A stretch of 64,000 nt of DNA from Nymphaea colorata. Lineage: Eukaryota > Streptophyta > Magnoliopsida > Nymphaeales > Nymphaeaceae. The notes beneath the pieces are model-generated. The model made no database searches. It saw only the letters and a program-made list of their open reading frames with translations, and was not told the DNA's origin. Made by a program: the position numbers and the translations under genes. Below, piece by piece: positions 12,598 to 22,699 of the stretch; position 1 is the stretch's first letter, and the number at the start of each line of letters is the position of its first letter. Location: positions 17,517,934 to 17,581,933 of the forward strand of contig NC_045138.2 of assembly GCF_008831285.2 (NCBI RefSeq), given 5' to 3'.

Positions 12598-13080
12598 TAG
12601 GGGTGAACAATGAGCTCGACTCGTTAAAGCTCGACTCATGAAAGAGTTCGAGCCGAGTCGTTTGTTTAACGAGTCGAGCTCGAGTTCATGAGTAGACTTG
12701 TTCAAATAATCGAGTTGAGTTCGAACTCAACACGTGATTGCCGAGCCGAGCTCGAGCCTTAATTAAGTCGATATATTCAAACGAGTTTACAAGTTTGTCG
12801 AGCCTTATTCGAGTCAAGCTCGAGCTCAACACATAACGACGAATATCAATTCTATTCAAACGAGTTTGTTGAGTCTTAATCGAGTTAACAATGAATATTA
12901 ATTTTATTCAACCGAGTTTATCGAACCTTAATCGAGTCAAGCTCGAGCCGAGTCGACCTGCTTCCATCAAGCCGGGTCAGGCTCATGCTGCTTCCGTCGA
13001 GCTATTTTCGAGCTCGAGGTTTCATTAACCAAGCCAGCTGACTGAACTAGGGTTCGATTGGACTCATGTTCACTCGTTAC
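12598..13080 (+). repeat. Degenerate GAGCTCGACTCG-rich dispersed repeat, copy 2
   Basis: It begins ATTAGGGGTGAACAATGAGC and continues with many variants of GAGCTCGAGTTC, GAGTCGAGCTCG and AACGAGTTT. It is the inverted relative of the copy at 2540-2960. No open frame of interest is present. Confidence 0.7.
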
Positions 13081-13379
13081 ATGCAACATATTACGCTATT
13101 ACAAATAACCGGAAATTGATTTTAGATGCGCTTTTGATTAGTTAGCAATCTCTAAGAAAAAGGGTCTGCCATAGTCATTGAAACACAACCAATTAGATTC
13201 CCTGCACTGTCCCCATTATATGCATGACATATCACATCATACTTGAGGGCATGTTGCTAGTGATTTCTCCTTGCATTCATTTTAGTCAGGCGTATTTCTG
13301 CAACTTCAGGCCGAGTCTGACACACAACCTATTCCCACACTTCCACCGTAAAAATGCAGTTGAATGTCGGTGCTACCTC

Positions 13380-13935
13380 CATGTACCATACATAATTAAT
13401 TTATCTTCTAATTTCAAATATTTTTAAAATTTTAAAAACATTTATATGCTTTTCATTTTCATAAGTTTAATTATTTGGAATCGGTTCATTTGATTCGATT
13501 TTTTATTTTCTATTGACTATATTGACAAGAGTCTAATGCATATTTAATCAGATCTGATTGAGAAATGGTTCTGATTCACCTATTCTGAATCATCTAACTT
13601 TCCAATCCCATCCAAAGTCATGACATTGGTAAAAAAAAAGTGAACAGTTGTATTCATTGAGTATTTATAGTAGAAATTAGATAAAGAAAAAAAATACGAT
13701 TATATATGGAGAAAAACAATAAGGAAGATTGGAAAATTTTGCCGTCACCAATGTAAAAGCAAGTGGGCGGCACTTTTCATGGAATGTTTACCATAGTAAT
13801 TAATTAATTGAAAAAAAGTAAAATTATATATGGAGAAAAATGAAAATGAAGATTGGAGAATCCTCTTCTTCCTTATTTACATACAACTGTTTCAGGTAAC
13901 TGGTGCATCTCTCAGCCATGGGCAATCTATCTAAT
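13380..13935 (+). repeat. Dispersed repeat 'R', copy 1 of 3
   Basis: It contains the diagnostic string AAGGAAGATTGGAAAATTTTGCC followed by CACCAATGTAAAAGCAAGTGGGCGGCACTTT and a second half GATTGGAGAATCCTCTTCTTCCTTATTTAC. The same order of words recurs at about 18310-18650 and 26560-26930, all on the plus strand. The later two copies are parts of a larger segmental duplication; this one stands alone. It is non-coding, and an origin from a transposon is inferred. Confidence 0.7.
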
Positions 13936-14329
13936 TCCTATATATTATTGTTGATCTGGTTTCTGCTATTCAAGGGGTTGAGATTGTAAAATGGACCTGA
14001 ATAGGTGGATTTGAATCAAATTGTTCCCTTCCCGATTAGATTCAGGAGATGATTCTTTTTCACTAAAACTTGGCAAGGGTCGATCAGTTTCTATTTCGAA
14101 TTCTCGTAATATCAATTTATTATAAGAAAAGGATACAAATATGCAACTTGAAAACTTGAAACATAGAAGGTATATATATAATATCAATTTATTATAAGAA
14201 AATGATACAAATATGCAACTTGAAACATAGAAGGTATATATATATATATCACGGTTGTACCCTATTGTATGTTCCCCTCCATTGCAGAAAGCTAGCCCTC
14301 CTTGCTAAATTTAGGTCATAAATAGTAAA

Positions 14330-14500
14330 ATGCTTACATAGTTTTGAAGGATGCAATATGTTATTTTTAGTACTTCACAAAAGAAAAAAAAACATTTGAG
14401 GAGTCCACATGGTTCTACTTTAGTGCCTTTTCAAAGGCTAGTGTGGGCAACAGCCTACATCAGCGCACAGTTGCCCACATTTGTCTCCGCTACTGCTATA
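14330..14500. repeat. Copy of the GTGTGGGCAAC-edged dispersed repeat
   Basis: It carries AGTGTGGGCAACAGCC followed by CACAGTTGCCCACATTTG, so the edge itself is a small inverted repeat. The words match those at 11.4, 20.35, 23.95 and 30.2 kb. Non-coding. Confidence 0.5.
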
Positions 14501-14879
14501 ATTATATTATAACACTAATATTTGATAAAATATCATGTATTTTTTGGTGAATTTTGAAATTAAAGTGATCTTAACCATTCCCATACAGTTTTCCATTGAA
14601 ACCATTCACATACACTAATATGGATGTGTAACCTCCACCCGATCAATTGTAGAGCACTCTGATAAAGAAATCCTTCGGCCTTTCATAGCACACTACCAAT
14701 GCATTCTGATGCTATGTTTGTTTCGTAGGGCACTAATGCATTGGGTGGTTGTGATTGGAGGAAACTTTAAATGACTGGATGCCTTCAACTTTTATTTAAT
14801 ACATACACATGTGCTTGTATTCGGTAGTTGTGTTCATTTCGAAGTTCTATTAATTTATGTCCTTCGACATATTCCTTTC

Positions 14880-15645
14880 GGACCCGCTCTCCTAGTTTTC
14901 TTTCGAGATGGCACGATGAAAGCAATGGGTGTTTGCGTGGCTAGTGATGCATTAGCAATGGGGCGAGTGGGTTAAATAGGTGTTGGGGGCCAACCGATAG
15001 CCAACACGAGGGAAGAAAGGAACCGGTAGGAGAGGCTTGAGCCCCCCCTAATCGTCTACATGAGTGGACACTCGTTTTTGCGTGAGAATCAAGAGAAAGG
15101 AGGTGGTGGAGGCACATGTACATGTTTTTTTTTTTCACTCTCTTTTTTGTCTTTGTGAAATTTTTTGTTTATTTGACTGAGCCAGGCTGGGTAGCATTTT
15201 TGTGGAAAGATATTCTTTTTTTAATCTGTCTTAAATTTTATGTATTTATATATTTGTTTATATAAAAAAAACATTTCTTTTTATGCTTTCTTTTTGAAAA
15301 AATAAATAAATACATGCATACATAGGGATTCTGGTAAGAAGATCTCCCCACTAAAATGCTACCCAGCCTGGTTCAGTCAAATAAAACAAAAACTTTTACA
15401 AAGAAAAAAAAGAGTAAAAAAAAAAAAAGGAAACATCTCCTTTAGCTTCCTCTTGGTGCTCAGATAGACGGCTAACTCAGGCTCGAGTGCTGGCCCTTTC
15501 TACTGGTTCCCTTCCTTCCTCCCCCTAGCTGTCGGTTGGAACCCCGAACTTACTTAGCCCACTCCCCCTTTGCTAATGCATCACCAGTCATGCAAACACC
15601 CATCCCTTCCAAGGTGCCGTCTCCAAAGAAAACCAGACGAACTAG
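14880..15645. repeat. Foldback element 1 (inverted arms about 310-340 bp, loop about 110 bp)
   Basis: The left arm (about 14885-15225) contains GGGTGTTTGCGTGGCTAG, TGATGCATTAGCAA and GAGCCAGGCTGGGTAGCATT. The right arm (about 15340-15645) carries the reverse complements: AATGCTACCCAGCCTGGTTC, TTGCTAATGCATCA and CATGCAAACACCCATCCC. By eye the arms are roughly 80-85% identical. The loop (15226-15340) is A/T-rich. The short minus-strand open frame in the left arm has no recognisable domain. Confidence 0.85.
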
Positions 15646-16642
15646 GGGATTGAGACTAAGATATCACAAGTGAAAACATCATCTAAAGATAATGATATTT
15701 TTATTTCTACTTTGACGGCAAGGAATATGAATTCAATAACCAATATATAGATTCAAATTTCGGTTCACATGGACATTCCTAGATGTTAATGCAAAAAAAA
15801 AAAACAACGGCGAAAGATGGACATGTTTTGGGTGAGTGAGAGGTATTAATCCTACCACCCGAAAAAATCCCAAAGGCCCCCCCATTCCCCCTTGCCTCTA
15901 GGGTCTTGAGCTACATCGGTGTCAGCAATAGCAACGGTGCACCCTTCAACTTGATTTTGCGTTCTACCACCTTAAGATACAAGAACATAGCGCCCACAAT
16001 AATCGAACTAGAGACCTGCCTTTATATAGGCCCCTAGCCCGACCAGCTACGTTATACTCCTTGTGATGAGAGATGAGCATGTTGATTGCCTGCAAATCAT
16101 ATACCAATTTGTAAAAGCAAAATAGAAATAATAGATGAGAACCGAACGAGAATCTAACTTTTGTCTTCTTATATATGTGATGCATGGCATGATGACCTCT
16201 TCTTGTTGTTTCGTACTTTTCTCTTGTCCTCTTTTCTTTTAGTCAAGCAAAAATGAAGAGGATTGCTGAGGTTAGATAGGCCCTATTCTGCAGCAGCATG
16301 AGTTTTGAACTCTTGACCTCCCTTGAAGTTGAACTAACTAGGTGAATGGTGCTCTTATTTGGTTCTTGATCCAAACGTTAAATCCAATAGATATTGCACA
16401 AATGGGTCCAGATCAGGTTAGCCAGGTACCAAAGTGAAGGAAATGAACTTCACAAAAAATATATATCTTGGTTCTCCGTTCAAACATGATCCATTTTTTG
16501 AGTTTTTGCTATGTGATATGGCATAATTCTTCATTTTCAATCGATTTTGCAGTTTTTTCTCAAATTTTTTAAGCTTTTGGGTTGCACTGTTTGGAAAACT
16601 TGGTTTAATGTAACAAATCATAGTTTTTGAGACCTGGTTGAA

Positions 16643-17230
16643 ATGTTTAGAGAGAAAGAAAAACCAAAGCTTTTGTTTTTTTTAGGGTTAGGGGGCATAA
16701 GTTATTCACACCCATTTAAATATATATATTTTATACTTAATTATTATGGTCAAGACTACAGAAACACTGTACGACCCACTTGCTTTCAGATCTACGAGAG
16801 GGGAGATTTTCTAGTCTTCCTTATAGTTTTTCTCTGTACATAAATTTATTTTTTTCTTAATTTAATTTCTATTATAAATACTCCATAAAGAGTATTGGTC
16901 ACTGGTTTTGACGTACATTAATGGAGAAAGAGTATTGGTCACTGGTTTTGACTTACATTGATGGAGAAAGGATTTTTCAATCTTATTGGTCGTTTTTTTC
17001 CTATATATAATTTCACTTTTTATTTTAATTAATTTTCATGATGAAGACTGCCCACTTGTTTCCACATGATTGGGAATAAAAAGTGAGGTAGGCTCTTCCG
17101 GTGAATTAACCAAAAATAAAAAAATTGATCAATTTAATTTAATTTTGTCATGCTTACCCCATGTGCCACACATCATTTATTTTTAAAAATTTTTAGCTTT
17201 TAATAAGCTTTTATATGTTTTTTCTTTTTC
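16643..17230. other. AT-rich sequence with a short tandem duplication
   Basis: The 35-base phrase containing GAGTATTGGTCACTGGTTTTGAC is present twice, at about 16886-16920 and 16927-16962. The remainder is AT-rich and forms the left flank of the U-box palindrome. No gene is visible. Confidence 0.6.
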
Positions 17231-17266
17231 TTAAATTTCATTTTTTTTTGAATCGGTCCATTTGAT

Positions 17267-17461
17267 GGTAGTGGTTGGGAGGCAAGGCAAGGCAAGGAGG
17301 GCCTCGATGCATCGGCGCTCGAAGGTCTGGCCGGAGGGAACGATGACGGGGTCTGCCATGGGAGCGTTGGAGATGGGGCGGAGGAACTCGAGCGGTGGCG
17401 CTTTCTGGTGTTGCTGACGGAAGTGGAAGGATATCGTCCACCGGTTTTTGCCGCTGCCCAT
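17267..17461 (-). pseudogene. U-box E3 ligase 5' fragment (left arm)
   Basis: From ATG at 17461 the frame reads MGSGKNRWTISFHF, then APPLEFLRPISNAPMADPVI and VPSGQTFERRCIEALL, after which similarity stops at the edge of the palindrome. This is the N-terminal half of a plant U-box domain (PUB38/39-like: EFLCPIS, MADPV, SGQTFER), which would recruit an E2 enzyme. The usual Cys of CPIS is Arg here. The second half of the U-box and all ARM repeats are missing. An upstream in-frame Met at 17491 exists. This is a truncated, probably non-functional copy. Confidence 0.8.
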
Positions 17462-18081
17462 TTCCTTCCTCCTCTCCCTCGCTGTGGACAAGAGCTCCAG
17501 CGATCGATAGAACCAGAACGGGCCTGTGGTCTCTCTCTCGTTCTTAGGTGGGAGGAAACATCAGGAGAAATCTTCGACCAGAGAAGAAGCGGCTACAGAG
17601 AGATAGCGAGAGAGAAACAGAGAGGAGGGGGCCACTTTCCAAACGCCAATCACTACACATGAATGTGTTTCAATTCCATCAACTGTTTCTGAAGATATTT
17701 CGGGATTGCTATTCCTTCCTTCCTCTTCCTTCCTCTCACCGCAGAAATCAAAACAATTTTGGGAGTTGGCAGAAAACCTGAGCTCTATCGAGTTGATGGA
17801 ATTGAAAGGGGAAGGAAGGAAGGAATGGCAATCCCGAAATATCCTCAGAAACAGTTTATGGAATTGAAACACATTCATGTGTAGTGATTGGCGTTTGGAA
17901 AGTCGCCCCCTCCTCTCTGTTTCTTTCTCGCTATCTCTCTGTAGCCGCTTCTTCTCTGGTCGAAGATTTCTCCTGATGTTTCCTCCCACCTAAGAACGAG
18001 AGAGAGAGAGAGACCACAGACCCGTTCTGGTTCTATCGATCGCTGGAGCTCTTGTCCACAGCGAGGGAGAGGAGAAAGGAA

Positions 18082-18270
18082 ATGGGCAGCGGCAAAAACC
18101 GGTGGAGGATATCCTTCCACTTCCGTCAGCAACGCCAGAAAGCGCCACCGCTCGAGTTCCTCTGCCCCATCTCCAACGCTCCCATGGCTGACCCCGTCAT
18201 CGTTCCCTCCGGCCAGACCTTCGAGCGCCGATGCATCGAGGCCCTCCTTGGCCCTTGCCTTGCCTCCCAA
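18082..18270 (+). pseudogene. U-box E3 ligase 5' fragment (right arm)
   Basis: From ATG at 18082 the frame reads MGSGKNRWRISFHF, then APPLEFLCPISNAPMADPV and SGQTFERRCIEALL. It is the mirror of the left-arm fragment with the canonical CPIS. After CIEALL the frame runs through Pro-rich and unrelated AT-rich sequence to a stop at 18324. It differs from the left copy at only a few residues (R/T, R/H, C/R). It is too short to fold a full U-box. The intact donor gene is not in this window. Confidence 0.82.
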
Positions 18271-18309
18271 CCACCACCTCCTTATATGTTTTTTATATGT
18301 ATTCAATTT

Positions 18310-18650
18310 CACAAACGATTCTGAACCGATTCACTGATTCATAAAATCATTTAGCTTTCAGATTCAAGATTTGATAACATAAGTAAAAAACAAGTGAACT
18401 GTTGTCTTCATCAAGTGTTTATAATAAAAATTAAACAAAGAAAAAGAATACAATCATATATAGAGAAAAATGGTAAGGAAGATTGTAAAATTTTGCCCTC
18501 ATCAATGTAAAGGCAAGTGGGGCGGCACTTATAATGGAATGTTGACCATAATAATTAAATAATTGAAAAAAAATAAAATTATATAGGGAGGGAAAAGATA
18601 AGGAAGATTGGAGAATCATGTCCTTCCTTATCAGCCTAAAGATTATTTCA
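18310..18650 (+). repeat. Dispersed repeat 'R', copy 2 of 3
   Basis: The word order is the same as at 13.4-13.9 kb: GAACCGATTCACTGATTC, AAGGAAGATTGTAAAATTTTGCC, AATGTAAAGGCAAGTGGGGC, then GATTGGAGAATCATG. It abuts the right edge of the U-box palindrome, so the palindrome lies inside or beside this repeat. Confidence 0.7.
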
Positions 18651-19779
18651 GGTAATTTGTTAATTTCTCACTTAAGAAATCAATGTAATTCTTATATATT
18701 GTTCTCGAGGGAGGGGGCTAGTAAGTGGTAAGTTTTGGTTTCAAACTTTTGTAGCATCAATTTTTTGTACTACAAAAATCACTAGGTACCTATGCAAGTT
18801 GAAGTATAGTGGTGGTGTTGTCCTACACACCAAAACTAGGCCATTCTGAACTCTAAGAAGATTAGAGAAGAGAGAAGGTTTGGGCTTCAGTAACATAACA
18901 TAACATAGCTTTTTTAAACAATTTTAAGTGAAAAATGTTGTAATGAGCTTTTTTTAGTGGGTTGAAAGTTGTTTCTCAAATATGTTTTTGATTTGCTCTT
19001 TCGTTTTTAGTTTATCATTATTTTTTATTATCTTTTTCATAAAGTATTTATTCTTTCATGTCTTCTATTTTTTATTTTTAATGCCCCAAATGCAAGAACC
19101 CAAGATATCAAACAAAAGCCCCTAAAATAAATAAAAAAAACTTTACCAGAAAGCAAGCAACCCAAAGTCCCTAAAATTACCAGAAATCTCCAAATTGAAA
19201 CCCTTGAGCTCCTGTAAACTCGAAATTTCAGTCAATCACCAAGTCATCTCTGAGAATTGACCAGAACGGGAGATGAAACAAGAAAGGAGGAATCCCCTAG
19301 AGAGAGAGAGAGAGAGAAGTGGTTATTAGCCTCTTATGACAGGGACAAGAAATGTGGATCTTTTCAAGGGTTTCCTGCAAATGGTTTCTGGAAATTACAC
19401 CATCATAAACGATTTAGAGTCACAAGAAGAATAATAATCTGCTAAATTCTGTCATCCAGTTAGATTCTTAACCATGCTCATAAAGTTAGTTCAGAAGCAA
19501 CATCAATTTTGAAAGGTTTTCTACTTTCAACTCTTCCAGTATTTCATCGCGGATCGATGATATTGAGAAAGGAAGAAAATGAAAAGAAAAGGTCACTGAA
19601 AAAATCTGAACCAATCAACAAAAACCAAGTTTTCCAAAATCAGATCATTTTGGGTCATTGTTTGCATTCCAGAAGAGTAGTGCTCATGAGAATCAAATCG
19701 ATGAGTGATTGTTTACATGCCAGCAAGCTCGACAAGGTTGGTCGGTGCAGATGAGATTTCAATTAGGTTTTCAGAAAAG

Positions 19780-20725
19780 AAGAAAAACATTTCCTGCATA
19801 CTTACCTTCTCTTGGGATTAGTACATAACGACAGAATGTTCCTTAGACGTCATATAAACACAGGAGCACCTCTGAAAGTTGGGTCTAAATGCAGGCTTTG
19901 CCATCATATCAACCTTGCATGCCTCGGTCTGTTTTGAAATCAGTTTGGTCTTCCTTGAGTGGCAGCTCTGATTTCAGCACTTTGCTTTTAGCAACTCTTG
20001 AAACGCAAACTTTTCCCAGGAAAATTGGTGAATTGATTTCCCACATCATGATCAATATTTTGATTCTTTTCCTAGCAGTAGATTCAGAAACTAAGATGCC
20101 AGATTTCCGCGGTAGATTCATCTGGACAATGGCATAAGCTATTCACACTAGCATGATCAATGTCATTTTGGGGTTGCAGTTGTCATGCTTAATGATTTTG
20201 CGAGTTTTCAATTGTATGCACCTAGATTCTGACTTAGTAGTGGCCGAGCCAGAAATTTTTGACTAAGAACAGAAATTTTCATTCCTTAAGGGGAACCGGT
20301 GCATACAAATTAGCGAATATCTAAAATGCAAACAAAAATTGTAGGACTGGTGTGGGCAACATGCAATTCAGCGAATTGATTTTCCTAGGAAAAGTTTGCG
20401 TTTCAAGAGTTGCTAAAAGCAAAGTGCTGAAAATCAGAGCTGCTACTCAAGGAAGACCAAACTGATTTCAAGACAGACCAAGAAGGCCATGGGGCAGGTG
20501 CAGAATTGTTTCTCTTTCTAGTGACCTTGCATGATGACGGCAAAGCCTGAATTCAGCAACATTTGGACCCAACTTTTAGAGGTGGTCCTGTGTTTGTATG
20601 ACCTTTAAGGAACGTTTTTGTTATTATCTACTAATTCTTAAGGAGAAACTGCCATATTTGGTTTGCAATTGCATGAGGTGCAGGACTTTCTCAGGAGAAG
20701 GTAAATAAGCAGGAAACGTTTTTCT
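19780..20725. repeat. Foldback element 3 (arms about 250-340 bp, centre about 350 bp)
   Basis: The left arm (19789-20030) contains AACATTTCCTGCATACTTACC, AAGTTGGGTCTAAATG, GAAATCAGTTTGGTCTTCC and GCTTTTAGCAACTCTTG. The right arm (20378-20725) carries their reverse complements in mirror order. The right arm also holds a segment matching foldback 4 that is deleted from the left arm. The centre holds a GGCCGAGCCAGAAATTTTT..GTGTGGGCAAC repeat copy (20240-20365). Open frames over the left arm are by-products. Confidence 0.85.
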
Positions 20726-20996
20726 TGTTTGTAGGAAACCCAACTGTCATCGGCTTGATTCTCGTAGGCACTACGACTCTAAACTGCAAATGAAAGGCTC
20801 TCTCTCTCTCTCCCTCTCACCAAGTGATAGGTAGCGCAACTGGTGGGGTTGGGTGCGTGTTATAGCTATGTTCTCATTTTGTTTCTTTGAGGGTGCTATC
20901 GTGATGGTATTGAGGAGTAATGTTGATCTTGAAATTAGATGTGACATATTAAGACCAAGTGCACCCGTTCTTGTCCTTCCCTCTCTCTCTCTCTCT

Positions 20997-22690
20997 CTGG
21001 AAAAAACAGCACACGATATTGGGGTTTGCTTTTAGTAAATGTTTGTTACTTGTTGGCCCTCGGCCGGTGCAGGTTTTGGAAAGTGGGCTCGGGGATTGGA
21101 ATGAGGGTGTGAATTGATTGGAGGATAAGCAACAAGCGGTTCTGCCTTTCTTTGTAAGGTAAGGTAAGGGCTAAGGAGGAAGAGCCACTATGAATATGCT
21201 CCTTCTTCCTTCCCCTTTAGGGCCATTTCAAATTCACTTCCTCTTTCCTTGCATTCAATGGCAACTGTTGACCAGTTGCCCCCTTCTCTACTCTAGTTTA
21301 TTTTGTCTCTCTTTGTTTGTTTGCTTTTTGCATTTTATTTTTAGCTCATTTGTCATAATCTTTGTTATTGAATTTTTCATTTTATCGATTATATATGCAT
21401 TTAATCGATAAAGCCCTTGCGGCCCCTTGGCTCCACTCCTGAGATATGGGGCTGTGACTATAGCACCCTTTAGTCAAAAAAATCTTGGCTCGGCCGCTGC
21501 TTGCGGTGTCTGGCTTAACACCTTGAGGGTGTTTGTTAAAAAGAATATTACGCTTTTAGAACATATGTTCCTATAACATGTGTATGGAGAATACAATGTA
21601 AAATCTATACTTCTTTGCGATCACAGTATGTTTCTTGGATAAAAAAACCTAATGTCCTTAAATCACGTATTTTATAAGAACATATGTTTCAGTAACATTA
21701 TATTGTTCTTGGGAACGCCCTGTAAGGAACACTTGCCATACCGCTACCTTCCAAACAAGGAACTGAAATATTAATATTTCCCCACTCAATTTAAATGGGA
21801 AAACATTTTAGGGAAGAAACTCAGATCAAAATCTCTCACACTTTTTGAGAAACATTTCACATCTCAACGCCTCTTGAGGTTAAATACACTCAAAAGTTCA
21901 ATGCCTAGTGAGTTTCTTAACCCCTTTTTAAAGTTGGGCCTAAATGTTGCTGAATGCAGGCTTTGCCGTCATCATGTTGCGTCAGTAAAGAGAATCTCTT
22001 CTGCATCTGCCCCATTGCCTTGGTTTGTCTTGAAATCAGTTTGGCTCTGCCTTGAGCGGCAGATCAAAACAACTCTCACATTAAGTTCCTTGAGTGGCAG
22101 CTCCTTTCTTGTTTCAGCTCCAAAACAACTTAATGTGAGAGTTACTAAAAGCAGAGTGGTGGAATAAGAGCTGCCACTCAAGGCAGAGCCAAACTGATTT
22201 CAAGACAAACCAAGGCAATGGGGCAGATGCAGAAGAGATTCTCTTTACTGACGCAACATGATGACGGCAAAGCCTGCATTCAGCAACATTTAGGCCCAAC
22301 TTTAAAAAGGGGTTAAGAAACTCACTAGGCATTGAACTTTTGAGTGTATTTAACCTCAAGAGGCGTTGAGATGTGAAATGTTTCTCAAAAAGTGTGAGAG
22401 ATTTTGATCTGAGTTTCTTCCCTAAAATGTTTTCCCATTTAAAGGGGAAGGAAGAGGGAGCATATTCATAGTGGCTCCTCTTCCTTAGTCCTTACTTTAC
22501 CTTACCAAGAAAGGCAGAACCAACTTGATCCTTATCCCCCAGTCAACCCCATTGTTGACGCCACATCCACATCCCGATTATCATATCCATAACGAGCCCA
22601 CTTTCCAAAACCTGCGCAACAAGTAACAAGCATTTGCTAAAACCGAACCCCAAAATGGTGTGCTCTTTTTCTTCATGGCCAAAACCCATT
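20997..22690. repeat. Foldback element 4 (nested palindrome, inner arms near-identical)
   Basis: The inner arms, about 21790-22056 and 22172-22440, are about 265 bp with essentially no mismatch by eye. Both encode the same 60-residue open frame (starting MRLNTLKSS) on opposite strands purely because of the palindrome. The outer arms, 20997-21222 and 22441-22690, are clearly more diverged. They share words such as CACTATGAATATGCTCC, AAGTGGGCTCG, GTAAATGTTTGTTACTTGTTG and their complements. A further inverted pair (ACTCTCACATTAAGTT, 22069 and 22126) sits in the centre. The family is the same as foldback 3. Confidence 0.9.
21223..21789. mobile_element. Insertion of about 567 bp in the left arm of foldback 4
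   Basis: The right arm runs uninterrupted from CTTCCTTCCCC to TTTAAATGGGAAAAC. In the left arm the same two words are separated by this segment, with TTTA on both sides. That marks an insertion, with a possible 4-base target duplication. No terminal inverted repeat or coding frame was recognised. An inner portion around 21525-21720 (GAGGGTGTTTGTTAAAAAG .. GGGAACGCCCTG) looks like a small MITE. Confidence 0.65.
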
Positions 22691-22699
22691 CCAATGCCA

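Larger units (their letters stand above)
17267..18278. repeat. Large palindrome: inverted duplication of a U-box gene 5' end (foldback 2)
   Basis: The arms are about 17267-17735 and 17805-18278, roughly 470 bp each and about 95% identical by eye, with a spacer of about 70 bp. The coding direction in each arm points outward, so the two copies are head to head and share the centre. Each arm includes about 270 bp upstream of the U-box ATG plus about 180 bp of coding sequence, and ends at the same place in the protein (CIEALL). The outer flanks are unrelated to U-box coding sequence and belong to repeat R and segmental copy A. Transcription through the region from either side would give a stem-loop RNA of about 1 kb. 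Confidence 0.9.
15240..19330 (+). repeat. Segmental duplication, copy A
   Basis: Colinear words shared with 24.1-27.4 kb define this copy. They include TGGTAAGAAGATCTCCCC, CGAAAGATGGACATGTT, ATAATAGATGAGAAC, TTGAACTCTTGACCTCCC, GCACTGTTTGGAAAAC, TCATAAAGTATTTATTC, CCAGAAAGCAAGCAACC and TTGAAACCCTTGAGCTCCTG. The offset is 8.1-8.9 kb along its length. Copy A alone contains the U-box palindrome (17267-18278) and the right arm of foldback 1. The content is non-coding apart from the U-box fragments. Confidence 0.75.

Noticed and set aside
21874..22359. Two identical 60-residue peptides on opposite strands, suggesting a conserved gene pair
   Set aside because: Identity comes from the near-perfect palindrome; the peptide has no recognisable domain and stops differ only at the loop.
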